NCBI RefSeq assembly: GCF_014489635.1
Contig: NZ_CP060828.1
Location: 8,110,001-8,174,000 of the forward strand
From: Streptomyces roseirectus
Lineage (GTDB): Bacteria > Actinomycetota > Actinomycetes > Streptomycetales > Streptomycetaceae
Length of the DNA: 64,000 nucleotides
Direction: 5' to 3'
The notes beneath the pieces were generated by a model, which had not been told where the DNA came from, did not search any database, and saw nothing but the letters and a program-made list of their open reading frames with translations. Position numbers and translations under genes: made by a program. Shown here piece by piece: positions 36,407 to 46,368 of this stretch (position 1 is its first letter; each line of letters opens with the position of its first letter).

Positions 36407-36464
36407 AATCAAGCCGGACCATGTCTTGGACCGATGGCCTGGACGGCGCCTAGCGTTCTGAGCC

Positions 36465-37172
36465 ATGGCTCTGGCAACGCGGACGGACCGACGGCCGTCG
36501 ATGGCACGCACCGTGTGGGACTCCTCCGTCGGCAAGAAGACCGTGATGGCCGTCAGCGGCCTGATCATGCTGGCGTACCTCGTCGTCCACATGCTCGGCA
36601 ACCTGAAGATCTTCTTCGGCGCCGGCGAGTTCAACCACTACGCCCACTGGCTGCGCACGATCGGCGAGCCGTTCATGCACTACGAGTGGACGCTGTGGGT
36701 GATCCGCGTCGTCCTGGTGCTCGCGGTCGTCGCCCACGCCGTCTCCGCGTACCAGCTCAGCCGCCGGGACATCAGGGCCAGGCCGAGCAAGTACGTGCAC
36801 GCCAGGCGCCGGGCGAGCTACGCGACCCGGACCATGCGGTGGGGCGGGATCATCCTCGGCCTGTTCATCGTCTGGCACATCCTCGACCTGACGACCGGCA
36901 CCGTGCACAGCGGCGGCTTCCAGGAGGGCAAGCCGTACCAGAACGTCGTGGACACCTTCTCCACCTGGTACGGCAACGTCATCTACCTCACCGCGATGCT
37001 CGCCCTCGGCCTGCACGTCCGGCACGGCTTCTGGGCCGCCGCCCAGACCCTCGGCGCCGGCAGCCGCAGCCGCGACCGGTTCCTGAAGACCACGGCGAAC
37101 GTACTTGCCCTGCTGCTCACGGCCGGCTTCATCGCCGTCCCCGTGGGCGTGATGACCGGAGTGGTGAGCTGA
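36465..37172 (+). CDS. sdhC: Succinate dehydrogenase/fumarate reductase cytochrome b subunit
   Basis: 235 residues with five membrane helices, the B-type (diheme) cytochrome b. Axial haem His candidates sit in [37 protein letters not shown] and GLHVRHGFW. It anchors the complex and passes electrons to or from menaquinone. The first ATG (36465) has no clear ribosome site; ATG 36501 (MARTVWDSS) is an alternative. First gene of sdhCAB, 1 bp before sdhA. Two further SDH clusters are usual in Streptomyces, and this one is of the fumarate-reductase-like type. Confidence 0.9.
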   Translation: MALATRTDRRPSMARTVWDSSVGKKTVMAVSGLIMLAYLVVHMLGNLKIFFGAGEFNHYAHWLRTIGEPFMHYEWTLWVIRVVLVLAVVAHAVSAYQLSRRDIRARPSKYVHARRRASYATRTMRWGGIILGLFIVWHILDLTTGTVHSGGFQEGKPYQNVVDTFSTWYGNVIYLTAMLALGLHVRHGFWAAAQTLGAGSRSRDRFLKTTANVLALLLTAGFIAVPVGVMTGVVS

Positions 37173-37173
37173 C

Positions 37174-39123
37174 ATGACCGATTACACGGAGTACCGCACC
37201 GGCGACCCCCTCGCCGACACCAAGGCGCCCGCGGGCCCCGTCGCCGACCGCTGGGACACCCGCCGCTTCGAGGCCAAGCTCGTCAACCCGGCCAACCGCC
37301 GCAAGCACACCGTCATCGTCGTCGGCACCGGCCTCGCGGGCGGCTCCGCCGGGGCGACCCTCGCCGAACAGGGCTACCACGTCGTCCAGTTCTGCTACCA
37401 GGACTCCCCGCGCCGCGCCCACTCCATCGCCGCGCAGGGCGGCATCAACGCGGCGAAGAACTACCGCAACGACGGCGACTCGATCCACCGCCTCTTCTAC
37501 GACACCGTCAAGGGCGGTGACTTCAGGGCCCGCGAGTCCAACGTCCACCGCCTCGCGCAGATCTCGGTGGAGATCATCGACCAGTGCGTGGCCCAGGGCG
37601 TGCCGTTCGCCCGCGAGTACGGGGGGCTGCTCGACACGCGGTCCTTCGGCGGCGTCCAGGTCTCCCGCACGTTCTACGCGCGCGGCCAGACGGGGCAGCA
37701 GCTTCTGCTGGGCGCCTATCAGGCGCTGAGCAGGCAGATCGCCGCCGGGAACGTCGAGATGCACCCGCGCACCGAGATGCTGGACCTGATCGTCGTCGAC
37801 GGGCGGGCGCGCGGGATCGTCGCGCGGGACCTGATCACCGGGCGGGTGGAGACCTACTTCGCCGACGCCGTCGTCCTCGCCAGCGGCGGCTACGGGAACG
37901 TCTTCTACCTGTCGACGAACGCGATGAACTCCAACGCGACGGCGGTGTGGCGGGCGCACCGGCGGGGCGCGTACTTCGCGAACCCCTGCTTCACGCAGAT
38001 CCACCCCACGTGCATCCCGCGCACGGGCGACCACCAGTCCAAACTCACGCTGATGAGCGAGTCGTTGCGCAACGACGGGCGGATCTGGGTGCCGAAGGCG
38101 AAGGGGGACACGCGGCCCGCGCACCAGATCCCCGAGGACGAGCGGGACTACTACCTGGAGCGGATCTACCCCTCCTTCGGCAACCTCGTCCCGCGCGACA
38201 TCGCCTCCCGCGCCGCGAAGAACGTCTGCGACGAGGGACGCGGTGTCGGCCCCGGCGGGCAGGGCGTCTACCTCGACTTCGCCGACGCCATCAAGCGCAT
38301 GGGCCGCAAGGCAGTTGAGGCGAAATACGGGAACCTCTTCGACATGTACCAGCGGATCACCGACGAGGATCCGTACGAGGTGCCCATGCGGATCTACCCG
38401 GCCGTGCACTACGCGATGGGCGGGCTGTGGGTCGACTACGACCTCCAGACGACCGTCCCCGGGCTGTTCGCGATCGGCGAGGCCAACTTCTCCGACCACG
38501 GGGCGAACCGGCTCGGCGCGTCCGCGCTCATGCAGGGCCTCGCGGACGGCTACTTCGTGCTGCCGGCCACCATCAACGACTACCTCGCCCGCAACCCCCG
38601 CCAGAGCGAGGTCACGGCCGAACACCCCGCCGTCCAGGAGGTGTTGGCCGAGACGGAGGACCGGATCAGCCTGCTCCTCGCGGTCGACGGGGACCGTACC
38701 CCCGACTCCTTCCACCGTGAACTCGGCGAGCTGATGTGGGAGTTCTGCGGGATGGCCCGCACGGACACCGGGCTGCGCAAGGCGCTGGAGCGGATCCCGC
38801 AGATCCGCGAGGAGTTCTGGCGGCGGATCAAAGTCCCGGGCACCGGCGAGGAGTTCAACCAGTCGCTGGAGAAGGCGAACCGGATCGTCGACTACCTCGA
38901 ACTCGCCGAGCTGATGTGCCTCGACGCGCTGCACCGCGCCGAGTCCTGCGGCGGGCACTTCCGCGAGGAGTACCGGACGCCGGACGGTGAAGCCGCCCGC
39001 CGCGACGAGGAGTTCGGCTACGCGGCGGCCTGGGAGTTCACCGGCACCGGCGCGGCGCCCACCCTCCACAAGGAAGACCTCGTCTTCGAGTACGTCCACC
39101 CCACTCAGCGGAGTTACGCATGA
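37174..39123 (+). CDS. sdhA: Succinate dehydrogenase/fumarate reductase flavoprotein subunit
   Basis: 649 residues. The FAD-binding Rossmann motif is [19 protein letters not shown] near residues 50-68. [15 protein letters not shown] holds the His that carries covalent FAD in the SdhA family. The capping domain and active-site residues are seen in FTQIHPTCI and in the Arg-rich segment before [12 protein letters not shown]. The C-terminal helical domain ends in [11 protein letters not shown]. It oxidises succinate to fumarate on the cytosolic face. The stop overlaps the sdhB start by 4 bases. Confidence 0.93.
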   Translation: MTDYTEYRTGDPLADTKAPAGPVADRWDTRRFEAKLVNPANRRKHTVIVVGTGLAGGSAGATLAEQGYHVVQFCYQDSPRRAHSIAAQGGINAAKNYRNDGDSIHRLFYDTVKGGDFRARESNVHRLAQISVEIIDQCVAQGVPFAREYGGLLDTRSFGGVQVSRTFYARGQTGQQLLLGAYQALSRQIAAGNVEMHPRTEMLDLIVVDGRARGIVARDLITGRVETYFADAVVLASGGYGNVFYLSTNAMNSNATAVWRAHRRGAYFANPCFTQIHPTCIPRTGDHQSKLTLMSESLRNDGRIWVPKAKGDTRPAHQIPEDERDYYLERIYPSFGNLVPRDIASRAAKNVCDEGRGVGPGGQGVYLDFADAIKRMGRKAVEAKYGNLFDMYQRITDEDPYEVPMRIYPAVHYAMGGLWVDYDLQTTVPGLFAIGEANFSDHGANRLGASALMQGLADGYFVLPATINDYLARNPRQSEVTAEHPAVQEVLAETEDRISLLLAVDGDRTPDSFHRELGELMWEFCGMARTDTGLRKALERIPQIREEFWRRIKVPGTGEEFNQSLEKANRIVDYLELAELMCLDALHRAESCGGHFREEYRTPDGEAARRDEEFGYAAAWEFTGTGAAPTLHKEDLVFEYVHPTQRSYA

Positions 39124-39869
39124 GGCTCACCCTGCGCGTCTGGCGCCAGCAGAACGCCGACGCCGACGGCGCCATGTCGACCTACGAGGTCGACGGGATC
39201 TCGCCCGACATGTCGTTCCTGGAAATGCTCGACACCCTCAACGAGGACCTGATCCTGCGCGGCGAGGAACCCGTCGCCTTCGACCACGACTGCCGTGAAG
39301 GGATCTGCGGCGCCTGCTCGTTGGTCATCAACGGCGACGCGCACGGCCCCGAACGCACCACGACCTGCCAGCTCCACATGCGTTCCTTCTCCGACGGCGA
39401 CACGATCGACGTCGAACCCTGGCGCGCCTCCGCCTTCCCGGTCATCAAGGACCTCGTCGTCGACCGCTCCGCCTTCGACCGCATCATCCAGGCCGGCGGC
39501 TACATCACCGCCCCCACCGGCGCCGCCCCCGAGGCCCACGCCACCCCCGTCCCCAAACCCGACGCCGACTTCGCCTTCGAACACGCCGAGTGCATCGGCT
39601 GCGGCGCCTGCGTCGCCGCCTGCCCCAACGGCGCCGCGATGCTCTTCACCTCCGCCAAGATCAACCACCTCAACGTCCTTCCGCAAGGCGCCCCCGAACG
39701 CGAGACCCGCGTCCTCGACATGGTCGCCCAGATGGACGACGAGGGCTTCGGCGGCTGCACCCTCACCGGCGAGTGCGCCACGGCCTGCCCCAAGGGGATT
39801 CCGCTGGTGTCCATCACCGCGATGAACCGGGAGTGGCTGCGGGCGACGCGGAAGTCCGCCAAGAAATAA
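39120..39869 (+). CDS. sdhB: Succinate dehydrogenase/fumarate reductase iron-sulfur subunit
   Basis: 249 residues. The [2Fe-2S] ligands are in [12 protein letters not shown] and TTCQLHM. The C-terminal ferredoxin part has [12 protein letters not shown] and [16 protein letters not shown] for the [4Fe-4S] and [3Fe-4S] clusters. It links the flavoprotein to the haem b anchor. Start is fixed by the ATGA overlap with sdhA; a hairpin at 39901-39931 closes the operon. Confidence 0.93.
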   Translation: MRLTLRVWRQQNADADGAMSTYEVDGISPDMSFLEMLDTLNEDLILRGEEPVAFDHDCREGICGACSLVINGDAHGPERTTTCQLHMRSFSDGDTIDVEPWRASAFPVIKDLVVDRSAFDRIIQAGGYITAPTGAAPEAHATPVPKPDADFAFEHAECIGCGACVAACPNGAAMLFTSAKINHLNVLPQGAPERETRVLDMVAQMDDEGFGGCTLTGECATACPKGIPLVSITAMNREWLRATRKSAKK

Positions 39870-39900
39870 GGAGACGTTCGCCGGGAAGAGGCGGACGGGC

Positions 39901-39931
39901 GGGACCGGGAGTGGTGCTCATCCCCGGTCCC
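39901..39931 (+). terminator. Terminator after sdhCAB
   Basis: GGGACCGGG (39901-39909) pairs with CCCGGTCCC (39923-39931) over a 13-base loop, 31 bp after the sdhB stop. There is no U tract, as is usual in this genus. Confidence 0.65.
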
Positions 39932-40077
39932 GTCTGGCTTTCCGGCGGCCGGATCCCGCCGTTCGGCAACCGCACATCCCCCCTCCCCAAATTGGTCACG
40001 TACACGCCAACCCGCGTCGGGAGAACAGAGGCGGTGGCACCGCTCGCCGCCGTTCGCCCGCGACTCGGGAGAGACCC

Positions 40078-40851
40078 ATGACCGGCGTTTCCATGCTCGA
40101 CCGTCCCCAGCAGAACGTGGCGCCGGTGCGCTACGCCGTGAGCCTGGCGCGTAGTGAGGAGGAGGTGCGGGCCGCGCAGCGGCTGAGGTACGAGGTGTTC
40201 GCGGGGGAGCTGGGCGCCCTGCTGGGGGGAGCGCGGCCGGGGCTCGATGTGGACGCCTTCGACGCCTACTGCGATCACCTGCTCGTGCGGGACACGGAGA
40301 CCGGGCAGGTCGTCGGGACGTACCGGCTGCTGCCGCCGGAGCGCGCGGCCGTCGCCGGACGGCTGTACTCCGAGGGCGAGTTCGAGCTGACACGGCTCGA
40401 CGCGATCCGGCCCGACCTGGTCGAGGTCGGCCGCTCCTGCGTCCACCCCGAGCACCGCGACGGCGCCGTCATCTCGCTGATCTGGGCGGGCATCGCCCGG
40501 TACATGGTGGACCGGGGCCACGAGTGGCTGGCCGGCTGCTGCTCCGTACCGCTCGCGGACGGCGGGCAGCTCGCCGCCGCGACCTGGGACCGGGTGAGGG
40601 CGAAGAACCTCGCGCCGGAGGAGTTCCGGGTGCGGCCCCTGCTGCCGTGGGTGCCGAAGGGCGACGTCGCCACGCCGGAGCGCACCGAACTGCCCGCGCT
40701 GCTGCGGGGCTACCTGCGGCTGGGCGCGTGGGTGTGCGGGGAGCCCGCGCACGACCCGGACTTCGGCGTCGCCGACCTGTACGTGCTGCTGTCGATGCGC
40801 AAGGTCAACGCCCGCTACCTGCGCCACTTCCTCTCCCTCGTCCCGTCCTGA
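40078..40851 (+). CDS. olsB: Ornithine N-acyltransferase (OlsB-like)
   Basis: 257 residues of the hemolysin/OlsB GNAT family (COG3176). Key motifs: AAQRLRYEVFAGELG at about 35-49, DAYCDHLLVRD, VGTYRLLPPE, and the acyl-binding core VEVGRSCVHPEHRDGAVISLIW. It should link a 3-hydroxyacyl chain to ornithine to give lyso-ornithine lipid. The stop codon TGA shares its A with the ATG of the acyltransferase gene downstream, so both are one translation unit. From memory S. coelicolor makes ornithine lipids with the equivalent pair SCO0921/SCO0920. Confidence 0.86.
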   Translation: MTGVSMLDRPQQNVAPVRYAVSLARSEEEVRAAQRLRYEVFAGELGALLGGARPGLDVDAFDAYCDHLLVRDTETGQVVGTYRLLPPERAAVAGRLYSEGEFELTRLDAIRPDLVEVGRSCVHPEHRDGAVISLIWAGIARYMVDRGHEWLAGCCSVPLADGGQLAAATWDRVRAKNLAPEEFRVRPLLPWVPKGDVATPERTELPALLRGYLRLGAWVCGEPAHDPDFGVADLYVLLSMRKVNARYLRHFLSLVPS

Positions 40852-41612
40852 TGAGCGTCTGGCTGCCGAGCGCGCCCTGCACGCCGGGCACGTGCGTCGA
40901 GGCGGGGCGCGGCGCGCGCGTGCGGGGCGCGGTGCGGCTGGTCGCGGTGGTGGTGCTGGTGCTCGCCGGCATCGCAGGGTCGCTCGCCGCGCGCCGGCTG
41001 CCGGGCGCGCTGGTGCGGGGCTGGGCGCGGAGCGTCGTACGGGCCTCGGGCGTACGGGTGCGGATCACGGGGGCCGCGCCGGGCGAGGGCGGGCTGCTGG
41101 TCGTCGCGAACCACATCTCGTGGCTGGACGTACCGCTGCTGGCGGCCGTGCGGCCCGCGCGGATGCTCGCCAAGCGGGAGATCCGGCAGTGGCCGATCGC
41201 CGGGCCGCTCGCCGCGCGGACCGCGCTGTTCATCGACCGCGACCGGCTGCGCGCCCTGCCCGCCACGGTCGCCCGCATCGCCGAGGCGCTGCGCGCGGGA
41301 CAGGCCGTCGCCGTGTTCCCCGAGGGCAGCACCTGGTGCGGGCGCGAGCACGGCAGGTTCCGGCGCGCGGTGTTCCAGGCCGCGCTGGACGCGGGGACGC
41401 CCGTGCAGCCGGTGCGGATCCGGTACCGGACGGCCGACGGCGCGCCGAGCACCGCGCCCGCGTTCGTCGGCGACGACGCGCTGCTGACGTCCGTGTGGCG
41501 CGTCGTCACCGCGCGCCGGCTGGTCGCCGAGGTCGAGGTGCTGCCGGTCGTGGAGTCCGCCGGATTTCCCGACCGGAAGTCTCTCGCGCGCGCCGCCGAG
41601 GTGGGATCATGA
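40851..41612 (+). CDS. olsA: Lyso-ornithine lipid O-acyltransferase (OlsA/PlsC-like)
   Basis: 253 residues. An N-terminal membrane helix (VRLVAVVVLVLAGIAGSLA) precedes the PlsC domain. That domain has the catalytic NHISWLD (His-x4-Asp) near residues 85-91, FIDRDR, and the substrate motif FPEGST. It should add the second fatty acid to lyso-ornithine lipid, although a role in phosphatidic acid synthesis cannot be excluded. The 1-base overlap with olsB supports the first role. The enzyme works at the inner face of the membrane. Confidence 0.85.
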   Translation: MSVWLPSAPCTPGTCVEAGRGARVRGAVRLVAVVVLVLAGIAGSLAARRLPGALVRGWARSVVRASGVRVRITGAAPGEGGLLVVANHISWLDVPLLAAVRPARMLAKREIRQWPIAGPLAARTALFIDRDRLRALPATVARIAEALRAGQAVAVFPEGSTWCGREHGRFRRAVFQAALDAGTPVQPVRIRYRTADGAPSTAPAFVGDDALLTSVWRVVTARRLVAEVEVLPVVESAGFPDRKSLARAAEVGS

Positions 41613-41616
41613 CGGC

Positions 41617-42642
41617 GTGAACACGGTCCTCGTCACGGGCGGCAGCGGATTCGTCGCCGCCCATCTGGTACGGGAGTTGCTGGAGCGGGGGTACACGGTG
41701 CACGCCACCGTCCGCTCCCGCACGGCCACCGCGAAGGTCGCCCCGCTCACCGCGCTCGGCGCTCAACACCCCGGCAGGCTCCGGCTGTTCGAGGCCGACC
41801 TGCTGACGGAGGGCTCCTTCGACGAGGCCGCGTCCGGCTGCGCCGTCGTCTTCCACGTCGCCTCGCCCTTCCTGATGCCGGAGCGGATCAAGGACGGGTA
41901 CCGGGACGTCGTCGAACCCGCGCTCACCGGAACACGCAATGTTCTCGGGGCGGTTGAGCGCACCCGGAGCGTCGAGAGGCTGGTGTTCACCTCGACCGTC
42001 GGCGCGATCTTCGGCGACTACGCCGACGTACTCACTCACATGGGCGGGGAGTTGAGCGAGAAACACGTCAACTCCAGCAGCACCGTGGAGAACAACCCCT
42101 ACCACTACGCCAAGACCGTGGCCGAGCAGGCCGCTTGGGACGCCTGCCACGCGCAGGACCGGTGGTCCATGGTCGCGGTCAACCCCGGGCTGATCCTCGG
42201 CCCCTCCCTCACCCCGGCCTCCGACTCCGGGAGCCTGTTCCTGCTGGACGAACTCTTCAAGGGCTACTTCTGCTACGGCGCACCGGACTTCAGCTTCACC
42301 ACCGTCGACGTCCGTGACGTCGCCCTCGCGCACATCGCCGCCGCCGAGAACCCCGACGCGCACGGCCGGTACATCCTCGCCGAGCGGGAGATGACGTCGT
42401 TCCACGAGATGGCGACGATCGTCCGCCGGCACCACAAGGACTGGCGGCTGCCCCGAACCGCCCTGCCCCACTGGCCCGTTCGGATCCTCGGCCCGGCGTT
42501 CGGACTCTCCCAGGACTACATCCGAGGGCACCTCGGGATCCGCTTCACCGTCGACAACCGGCGCAGCATCGAGGAGTTGGGGATCAGCTACCGGCCGGTC
42601 GAGGAGACGCTGCTCGACCACTACCGGGCGTGGCGCCGATGA
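41617..42642 (+). CDS. NAD(P)-dependent epimerase/dehydratase-type reductase
   Basis: 341 residues from a GTG 4 bp after the olsA stop. Extended SDR: cofactor loop VTGGSGFVAAHLVREL near residues 5-20, Arg-rich segment after strand 2 (VRSRTA) that favours NADPH, FHVASPF, the catalytic TSTVGAIFG Ser, and YHYAKTVAEQAAW with Tyr and Lys. It belongs to the dihydroflavonol-4-reductase/aldehyde-reductase group. The substrate is unknown. Its last 59 bp overlap the end of the oppositely oriented oxidoreductase gene. Confidence 0.87.
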   Translation: MNTVLVTGGSGFVAAHLVRELLERGYTVHATVRSRTATAKVAPLTALGAQHPGRLRLFEADLLTEGSFDEAASGCAVVFHVASPFLMPERIKDGYRDVVEPALTGTRNVLGAVERTRSVERLVFTSTVGAIFGDYADVLTHMGGELSEKHVNSSSTVENNPYHYAKTVAEQAAWDACHAQDRWSMVAVNPGLILGPSLTPASDSGSLFLLDELFKGYFCYGAPDFSFTTVDVRDVALAHIAAAENPDAHGRYILAEREMTSFHEMATIVRRHHKDWRLPRTALPHWPVRILGPAFGLSQDYIRGHLGIRFTVDNRRSIEELGISYRPVEETLLDHYRAWRR

Positions 42643-43627
42643 TCCCGGCGAGCCTCCGGTAGGAGTCGGACAGTGCCGCCCGGTCGTACGTGCTCGTCGT
42701 CACCAGCACCTCCCGCGCGCCCGTCTCCTTCACGATCCGCTCCAGGCCCTCGGCGACCTGCTCCTCGGTGCCGGCGAGGTGACCGGTCAGGGCGTCCTCG
42801 TAGAAGCCGCGCTGCTTCTCGGTCATCGGGCGGCGCTCGGCGTCCTCGGCGGGCGGCAGGGGCGGGAACGCGCCGTGCGTACGGGAGTACGCCATCGACC
42901 AGGCTTCCGGGACGAGGATCCGGCGGGCCTCCTCGGGGGTGGCGGCGACGGCGACCGTGCCCGAGACGACGACGTACGGCTCGGCGGCCCAGGGCGAGGG
43001 GCGGAACGTCGCCCGGTAACGGTCGACGCCGCGCAGCATCTTCTCGGTGCTGCGGAAGTCGCCGATGACCATCGGCAGGCCCGCGCGGGCCGCGATGTCG
43101 GCGCCCTCGCCCATGGCCAGCACGAACGGCGGCACCGTCAGGCCCTCCGAGGGGCGGGCGTGGACGCCGGTCGGGGAGGTGCCCGCGAACCAGCCGAGCA
43201 GTTCCTCGATCTGGGCGGCGAAGTCGCCGGCGTCGTCCTTGCCGTGCCCGAGCGCGCGGCGCACGCCGTCCGTGAAGCCCACCGAGCGGCCCAGCCCCAT
43301 GTCGATCCGCCCCGGATACAGCGACTCAAGCACCCCGAACTGCTCGGCGACGACCAGCGGACGGTGGTTGGGCAGCATCACGCCGCCCGTCCCGACCCGG
43401 ATCGTGCGCGTCGCCCCCGCGACGGCCGCCGCCAGCACGGTCGGCGCGGAACCGGCGACGCCCGGCACGCCGTGGTGCTCCGACACCCAGAACCGGTGGA
43501 ACCCCAGCGCCTCGGCCTCCCGCGCGAACGCGACCGTGTCCCGCAACGCCTCCGAGGGCGGATGCCCCTCGCGGGTGCGCGAGCGGTCGAGGACGGAGAA
43601 ACGGGTCTGCGCGAGTGGTGAGGTCAC
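42584..43627 (-). CDS. LLM-class flavin-dependent oxidoreductase
   Basis: 347 residues from GTG 43627. It has the luciferase-like (LuxAB-family, type 1) barrel: RFSVLDRSRTREG at the start, GFHRFWVSEHHGVPGVAGSAP with the flavin/active-site His pair, IRVGTGGVMLPNHRPLVVAEQF, and SLYPGRIDMGLGRSVG. Proteins of this subgroup use FMN or F420 and act as monooxygenases or reductases. The earlier GTG at 43750 would add a relic of a broken LacI gene, so the start at 43627 is preferred; no clear ribosome site precedes it. The ends overlap the convergent reductase gene by 59 bp. Confidence 0.87.
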   Translation of the reverse strand: MTSPLAQTRFSVLDRSRTREGHPPSEALRDTVAFAREAEALGFHRFWVSEHHGVPGVAGSAPTVLAAAVAGATRTIRVGTGGVMLPNHRPLVVAEQFGVLESLYPGRIDMGLGRSVGFTDGVRRALGHGKDDAGDFAAQIEELLGWFAGTSPTGVHARPSEGLTVPPFVLAMGEGADIAARAGLPMVIGDFRSTEKMLRGVDRYRATFRPSPWAAEPYVVVSGTVAVAATPEEARRILVPEAWSMAYSRTHGAFPPLPPAEDAERRPMTEKQRGFYEDALTGHLAGTEEQVAEGLERIVKETGAREVLVTTSTYDRAALSDSYRRLAGIIGATPGSGRAASPRPAGS

Positions 43628-43689
43628 ACAGGGTTCAACGCTTTCACGCGCGGGAGATTCCTGCGGCGTCCCCTGCCGGGCGCCGTCAC

Positions 43690-43945
43690 ACTCGGGCGGG
43701 CGGCGCCGCGACGGACCGGCGGCGAACGGGACGCCGTCGAAACCGATCACCGGGACGACCCCGGGGACCCCGGCACGTCCGGCTCCGTCTGCGGGGCGAC
43801 GCCGTGTCCGCGCAGAGAACCGGGGCTCGCCGCCCAGGAACAGGATGCGGCGGTGCCCGGCGAGCCGCAGGTACGAGGCCGCCTGGAGACACCCGCTCGC
43901 GCGGCGACGTCCCGGATCGTGCCGGGGTGCGGCTTCTCCCTGGTC
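43690..43945 (-). pseudogene. Relic of a LacI-family regulator
   Basis: On the minus strand three LacI landmarks lie in order within about 250 bp. The start of the DNA-binding domain is GTIRDVAARAGVS (near 43895-43935). In a shifted frame comes the dimer-core segment YLRLAGHRRILFLGG (near 43805-43870). Then, in a third position, comes the late effector-domain motif VPVIGFDGVPFAAGPSRR (near 43705-43765). A working LacI protein needs about 330 residues, so roughly three quarters of the gene has been deleted. It lies upstream of the flavin oxidoreductase gene, which it may once have controlled. Confidence 0.75.
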
Positions 43946-43958
43946 GCGGGCGCAGACG

Positions 43959-44432
43959 CTACTGGACGGGCGTGCCGGGGGCCTCGGGGAGCGGGCGGTC
44001 GGCGACGACGTGCTTCATCACCAGCGTCGAGGTCAGCCGCTGGATGCCGGGCAGGGTCGCCAGCCGTTCGTCGTAGAGGCGCTGGTAGGACGCCAGGTCG
44101 GCGGCCGTGACCCGCAGCAGGTAGTCCGGCTCGCCGAACAGGCGCTGTGCCTGCACGACGTGCGGGACGGCGGCGACGGCCTCCTCGAACGCGGCGACGG
44201 TCTCCCGGTCCTCCACCCGCATTGTGACGAAGATCAGCGCCTCGAAGGCCAGCCCGACCGCCGACGGTTCGACGACCGCCCGGTACCCGCGGATCGCCCC
44301 CGACTTCTCCAGGTCGCGCAGCCGCCGGTGGCAGGGCGAGACGCTGAGGCGGACCCGCGCGGCGAGTTCGGTGACGGTGAGCCGGCCGTCGAGTTGCAAC
44401 TCGGTGAGAATCTTCCGGTCGATGGCGTCCAT
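43959..44432 (-). CDS. Lrp/AsnC-family transcriptional regulator
   Basis: 157 residues from ATG 44432. The helix-turn-helix is at the N-terminus: MDAIDRKILTELQLDGRLT, LAARVRLSVSPCHRRLRDLE, then IRGYRAVV as the linker strand. The RAM domain follows with ALIFVTMRVED, VVQAQRLFGEPDYLLRV and a closing STLVMKHVV. The gene diverges from a LysE-type exporter with 82 bp between. This is the classic pair in which an amino acid binds the RAM domain and induces its own export. Confidence 0.92.
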   Translation of the reverse strand: MDAIDRKILTELQLDGRLTVTELAARVRLSVSPCHRRLRDLEKSGAIRGYRAVVEPSAVGLAFEALIFVTMRVEDRETVAAFEEAVAAVPHVVQAQRLFGEPDYLLRVTAADLASYQRLYDERLATLPGIQRLTSTLVMKHVVADRPLPEAPGTPVQ

Positions 44433-44514
44433 GGGGAAGATTCTCCCCCTGAACGGCCCGCTGCGGGGAAAGAACGGAAACACCTTCGGGCGGATCGTTC
44501 CTAACCTTCCCCGC

Positions 44515-45138
44515 ATGGACATATCGACGGTGGCCGCGTTCCTCGCGATCGACCTGCTGCTGGTGCTCACCCCCGGCGCCGACTGGGCCTACGTCATCTC
44601 CGCCGGGCTGCGCGAACGCGCCGTCCTGCCCGCCGTCGCGGGTCTGCTCACCGGCTACGTCGGCTACACCCTGCTCGCCGTCGCCGGACTCGTCGTGATC
44701 GTCGCGAGTTCCGCGACCCTCCTGACGGCGCTGACGTTCGCCGGGGCCGGCTACTTGATCTGGCTCGGCGTCCTCACCCGCCCCGCCGCCCTCAGCGCGG
44801 CCGACGGGGCACCGGCCGACTCCCGCGCCCGCATCCTCCTGCGCGGCGCCGGCATCAGCGGCCTCAACCCCAAGGCCCTCCTCCTGTACTTCTCGCTGTT
44901 CCCCCAGTTCATCGACGCCCATACCGGCTGGCCCGTCGCCGCCCAGACCGGCCTCCTCGGCGCCCTCCACACCACCGCCTGCGCAGTCGTCTACCTCACC
45001 GTCGGCCTCTTCGCCGGAACGGTCCTGCGCACCCGCCCGACCGCGGCCCGAGTGGTGACCCGCGTCTCCGGGGTGCTGATGGTGACGATCGGCGCGGTCC
45101 TGCTGCTGGAACAGGGGCACCTGGCACTCCAGCCGTAG
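44515..45138 (+). CDS. LysE-family amino acid exporter
   Basis: 207 residues with about six membrane helices. Family marks: TVAAFLAIDLLLVLTPGADW at the start with the PG turn, LLTGYVGYTLLAVAGL, GAGYLIWLGV, and ISGLNPKALLLYFSLFPQFI (the NPK motif in the loop). It should export an amino acid or a related metabolite; the substrate is not visible. Regulation by the divergent Lrp-type protein is likely. Confidence 0.9.
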   Translation: MDISTVAAFLAIDLLLVLTPGADWAYVISAGLRERAVLPAVAGLLTGYVGYTLLAVAGLVVIVASSATLLTALTFAGAGYLIWLGVLTRPAALSAADGAPADSRARILLRGAGISGLNPKALLLYFSLFPQFIDAHTGWPVAAQTGLLGALHTTACAVVYLTVGLFAGTVLRTRPTAARVVTRVSGVLMVTIGAVLLLEQGHLALQP

Positions 45139-45205
45139 GCCACGATCTCCAGAGGCGCCGGGGGCACGGCCCCTAGCGACCGACGGAGGCCGCACCGCGG
45201 CAGCG

Positions 45206-46363
45206 TCAGGCGGCGTGTTCGTGTTCGCAGGTGTCGTCGATGCCGGTGGTGGACCAGAGGGGGAACGGGTCGTCGGGGGTGGGTTCGCCGGGGGACAGCA
45301 GGCAGGTGGTGAGGGCCTGTTGGAGGGCGGGGGAGTGCAACTGGGTGCCGATGAAGACGAGTTCCTGGGCGTAGGGGGCGTCTTCGTCGCGGGCGGCGGA
45401 GGGTTCGAAGCGGGCGACCGAGCCCGCCTGGGACCACAGGCCGGTGACGTGGGGGCGGGTGGAGAGGGTGAAGAAGCCCTTGGAGCGGAGGATGCGTCCG
45501 TAGGCGCCGCTGTCCAGGTGTTCGGTGACGAACGCCCACAACCGGCCGGGGTGGAAGGGGAGTTCGGAGCGGAACACGGTCGACGAGATGCCGTACTCCT
45601 CCGTCTCCGGGACGTGGTCGCCGTTCAACTCCTTGACCCAGCCCGGCGATTGCTGGGCGCGCTCCAGGTCGAAGCGGCGCGTGTCCAGGACCTCGCGCAG
45701 GTCGACCTCGCTGTGGGTCGCCGTGACGACCCGGGCGTCCGGGTTCAGCCGGGTCAGGGTCGCGCGCAGGCGGGCCGCGGTGGGGGCGTCCACCAGGTCG
45801 AGTTTGTTGAGGACGATGACGTCCGCGAACTCGACCTGGTCGATGAGGAGGTCGCTGACCGTGCGCTCGTCGTCCTCGAACGGGGCCAGGCCGCGCTCGG
45901 CGAGTTCGTCGCCGTCGGCCAGGTCGGTGAGGAAGTTCGCCGCGTCGACGACCGTGACCATCGTGTCGAGGCGGGCCACGTCGCCCAGGGTGGCGCCGTC
46001 GTCGCGGGCGAACGCGAAGGTCGCGGCGACCGGAAGCGGCTCCGAGATGCCGCTCGACTCGATGATCAGGTGGTCGAAGCGGCCCTCGCGGGCGAGGCGG
46101 TCCACCTCGTCGAGGAGGTCGTCGCGCAGGGTGCAGCAGATGCAGCCGTTCGTCATCTCGACCAGCCGCTCCTCCGTCCGCGAGAGGGCCGCGTCGCCGC
46201 CCCTGACCAGGGCCGCGTCGATGTTGACCTCGCTCATGTCGTTCACGATCACCGCGACCTTCAGGCCCTCGCGGTTGTTCAGGACGTGGTTGAGGAGCGT
46301 CGTCTTCCCCGCGCCCAGGAAGCCCGAGAGGACCGTCACCGGGAGGCGGTCGTGCGGTGTCAC
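45206..46363 (-). CDS. CobW/COG0523 GTPase, probable zinc metallochaperone
   Basis: 385 residues from GTG 46363. The P loop [14 protein letters not shown] is at about 13-26, the metal-binding CxCC motif in [13 protein letters not shown], switch II in [13 protein letters not shown], and the base-recognition NKLD in [11 protein letters not shown]-terminal CobW domain ends with a His/Cys-rich tail CEHEHAA. Such proteins use GTP to deliver zinc to key enzymes when zinc is scarce. The gene begins 5 bp after the bL32 gene, and a Zur-like box lies upstream of both, so they form a zinc-starvation operon. Confidence 0.9.
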   Translation of the reverse strand: MTPHDRLPVTVLSGFLGAGKTTLLNHVLNNREGLKVAVIVNDMSEVNIDAALVRGGDAALSRTEERLVEMTNGCICCTLRDDLLDEVDRLAREGRFDHLIIESSGISEPLPVAATFAFARDDGATLGDVARLDTMVTVVDAANFLTDLADGDELAERGLAPFEDDERTVSDLLIDQVEFADVIVLNKLDLVDAPTAARLRATLTRLNPDARVVTATHSEVDLREVLDTRRFDLERAQQSPGWVKELNGDHVPETEEYGISSTVFRSELPFHPGRLWAFVTEHLDSGAYGRILRSKGFFTLSTRPHVTGLWSQAGSVARFEPSAARDEDAPYAQELVFIGTQLHSPALQQALTTCLLSPGEPTPDDPFPLWSTTGIDDTCEHEHAA

Positions 46364-46368
46364 GTGGG

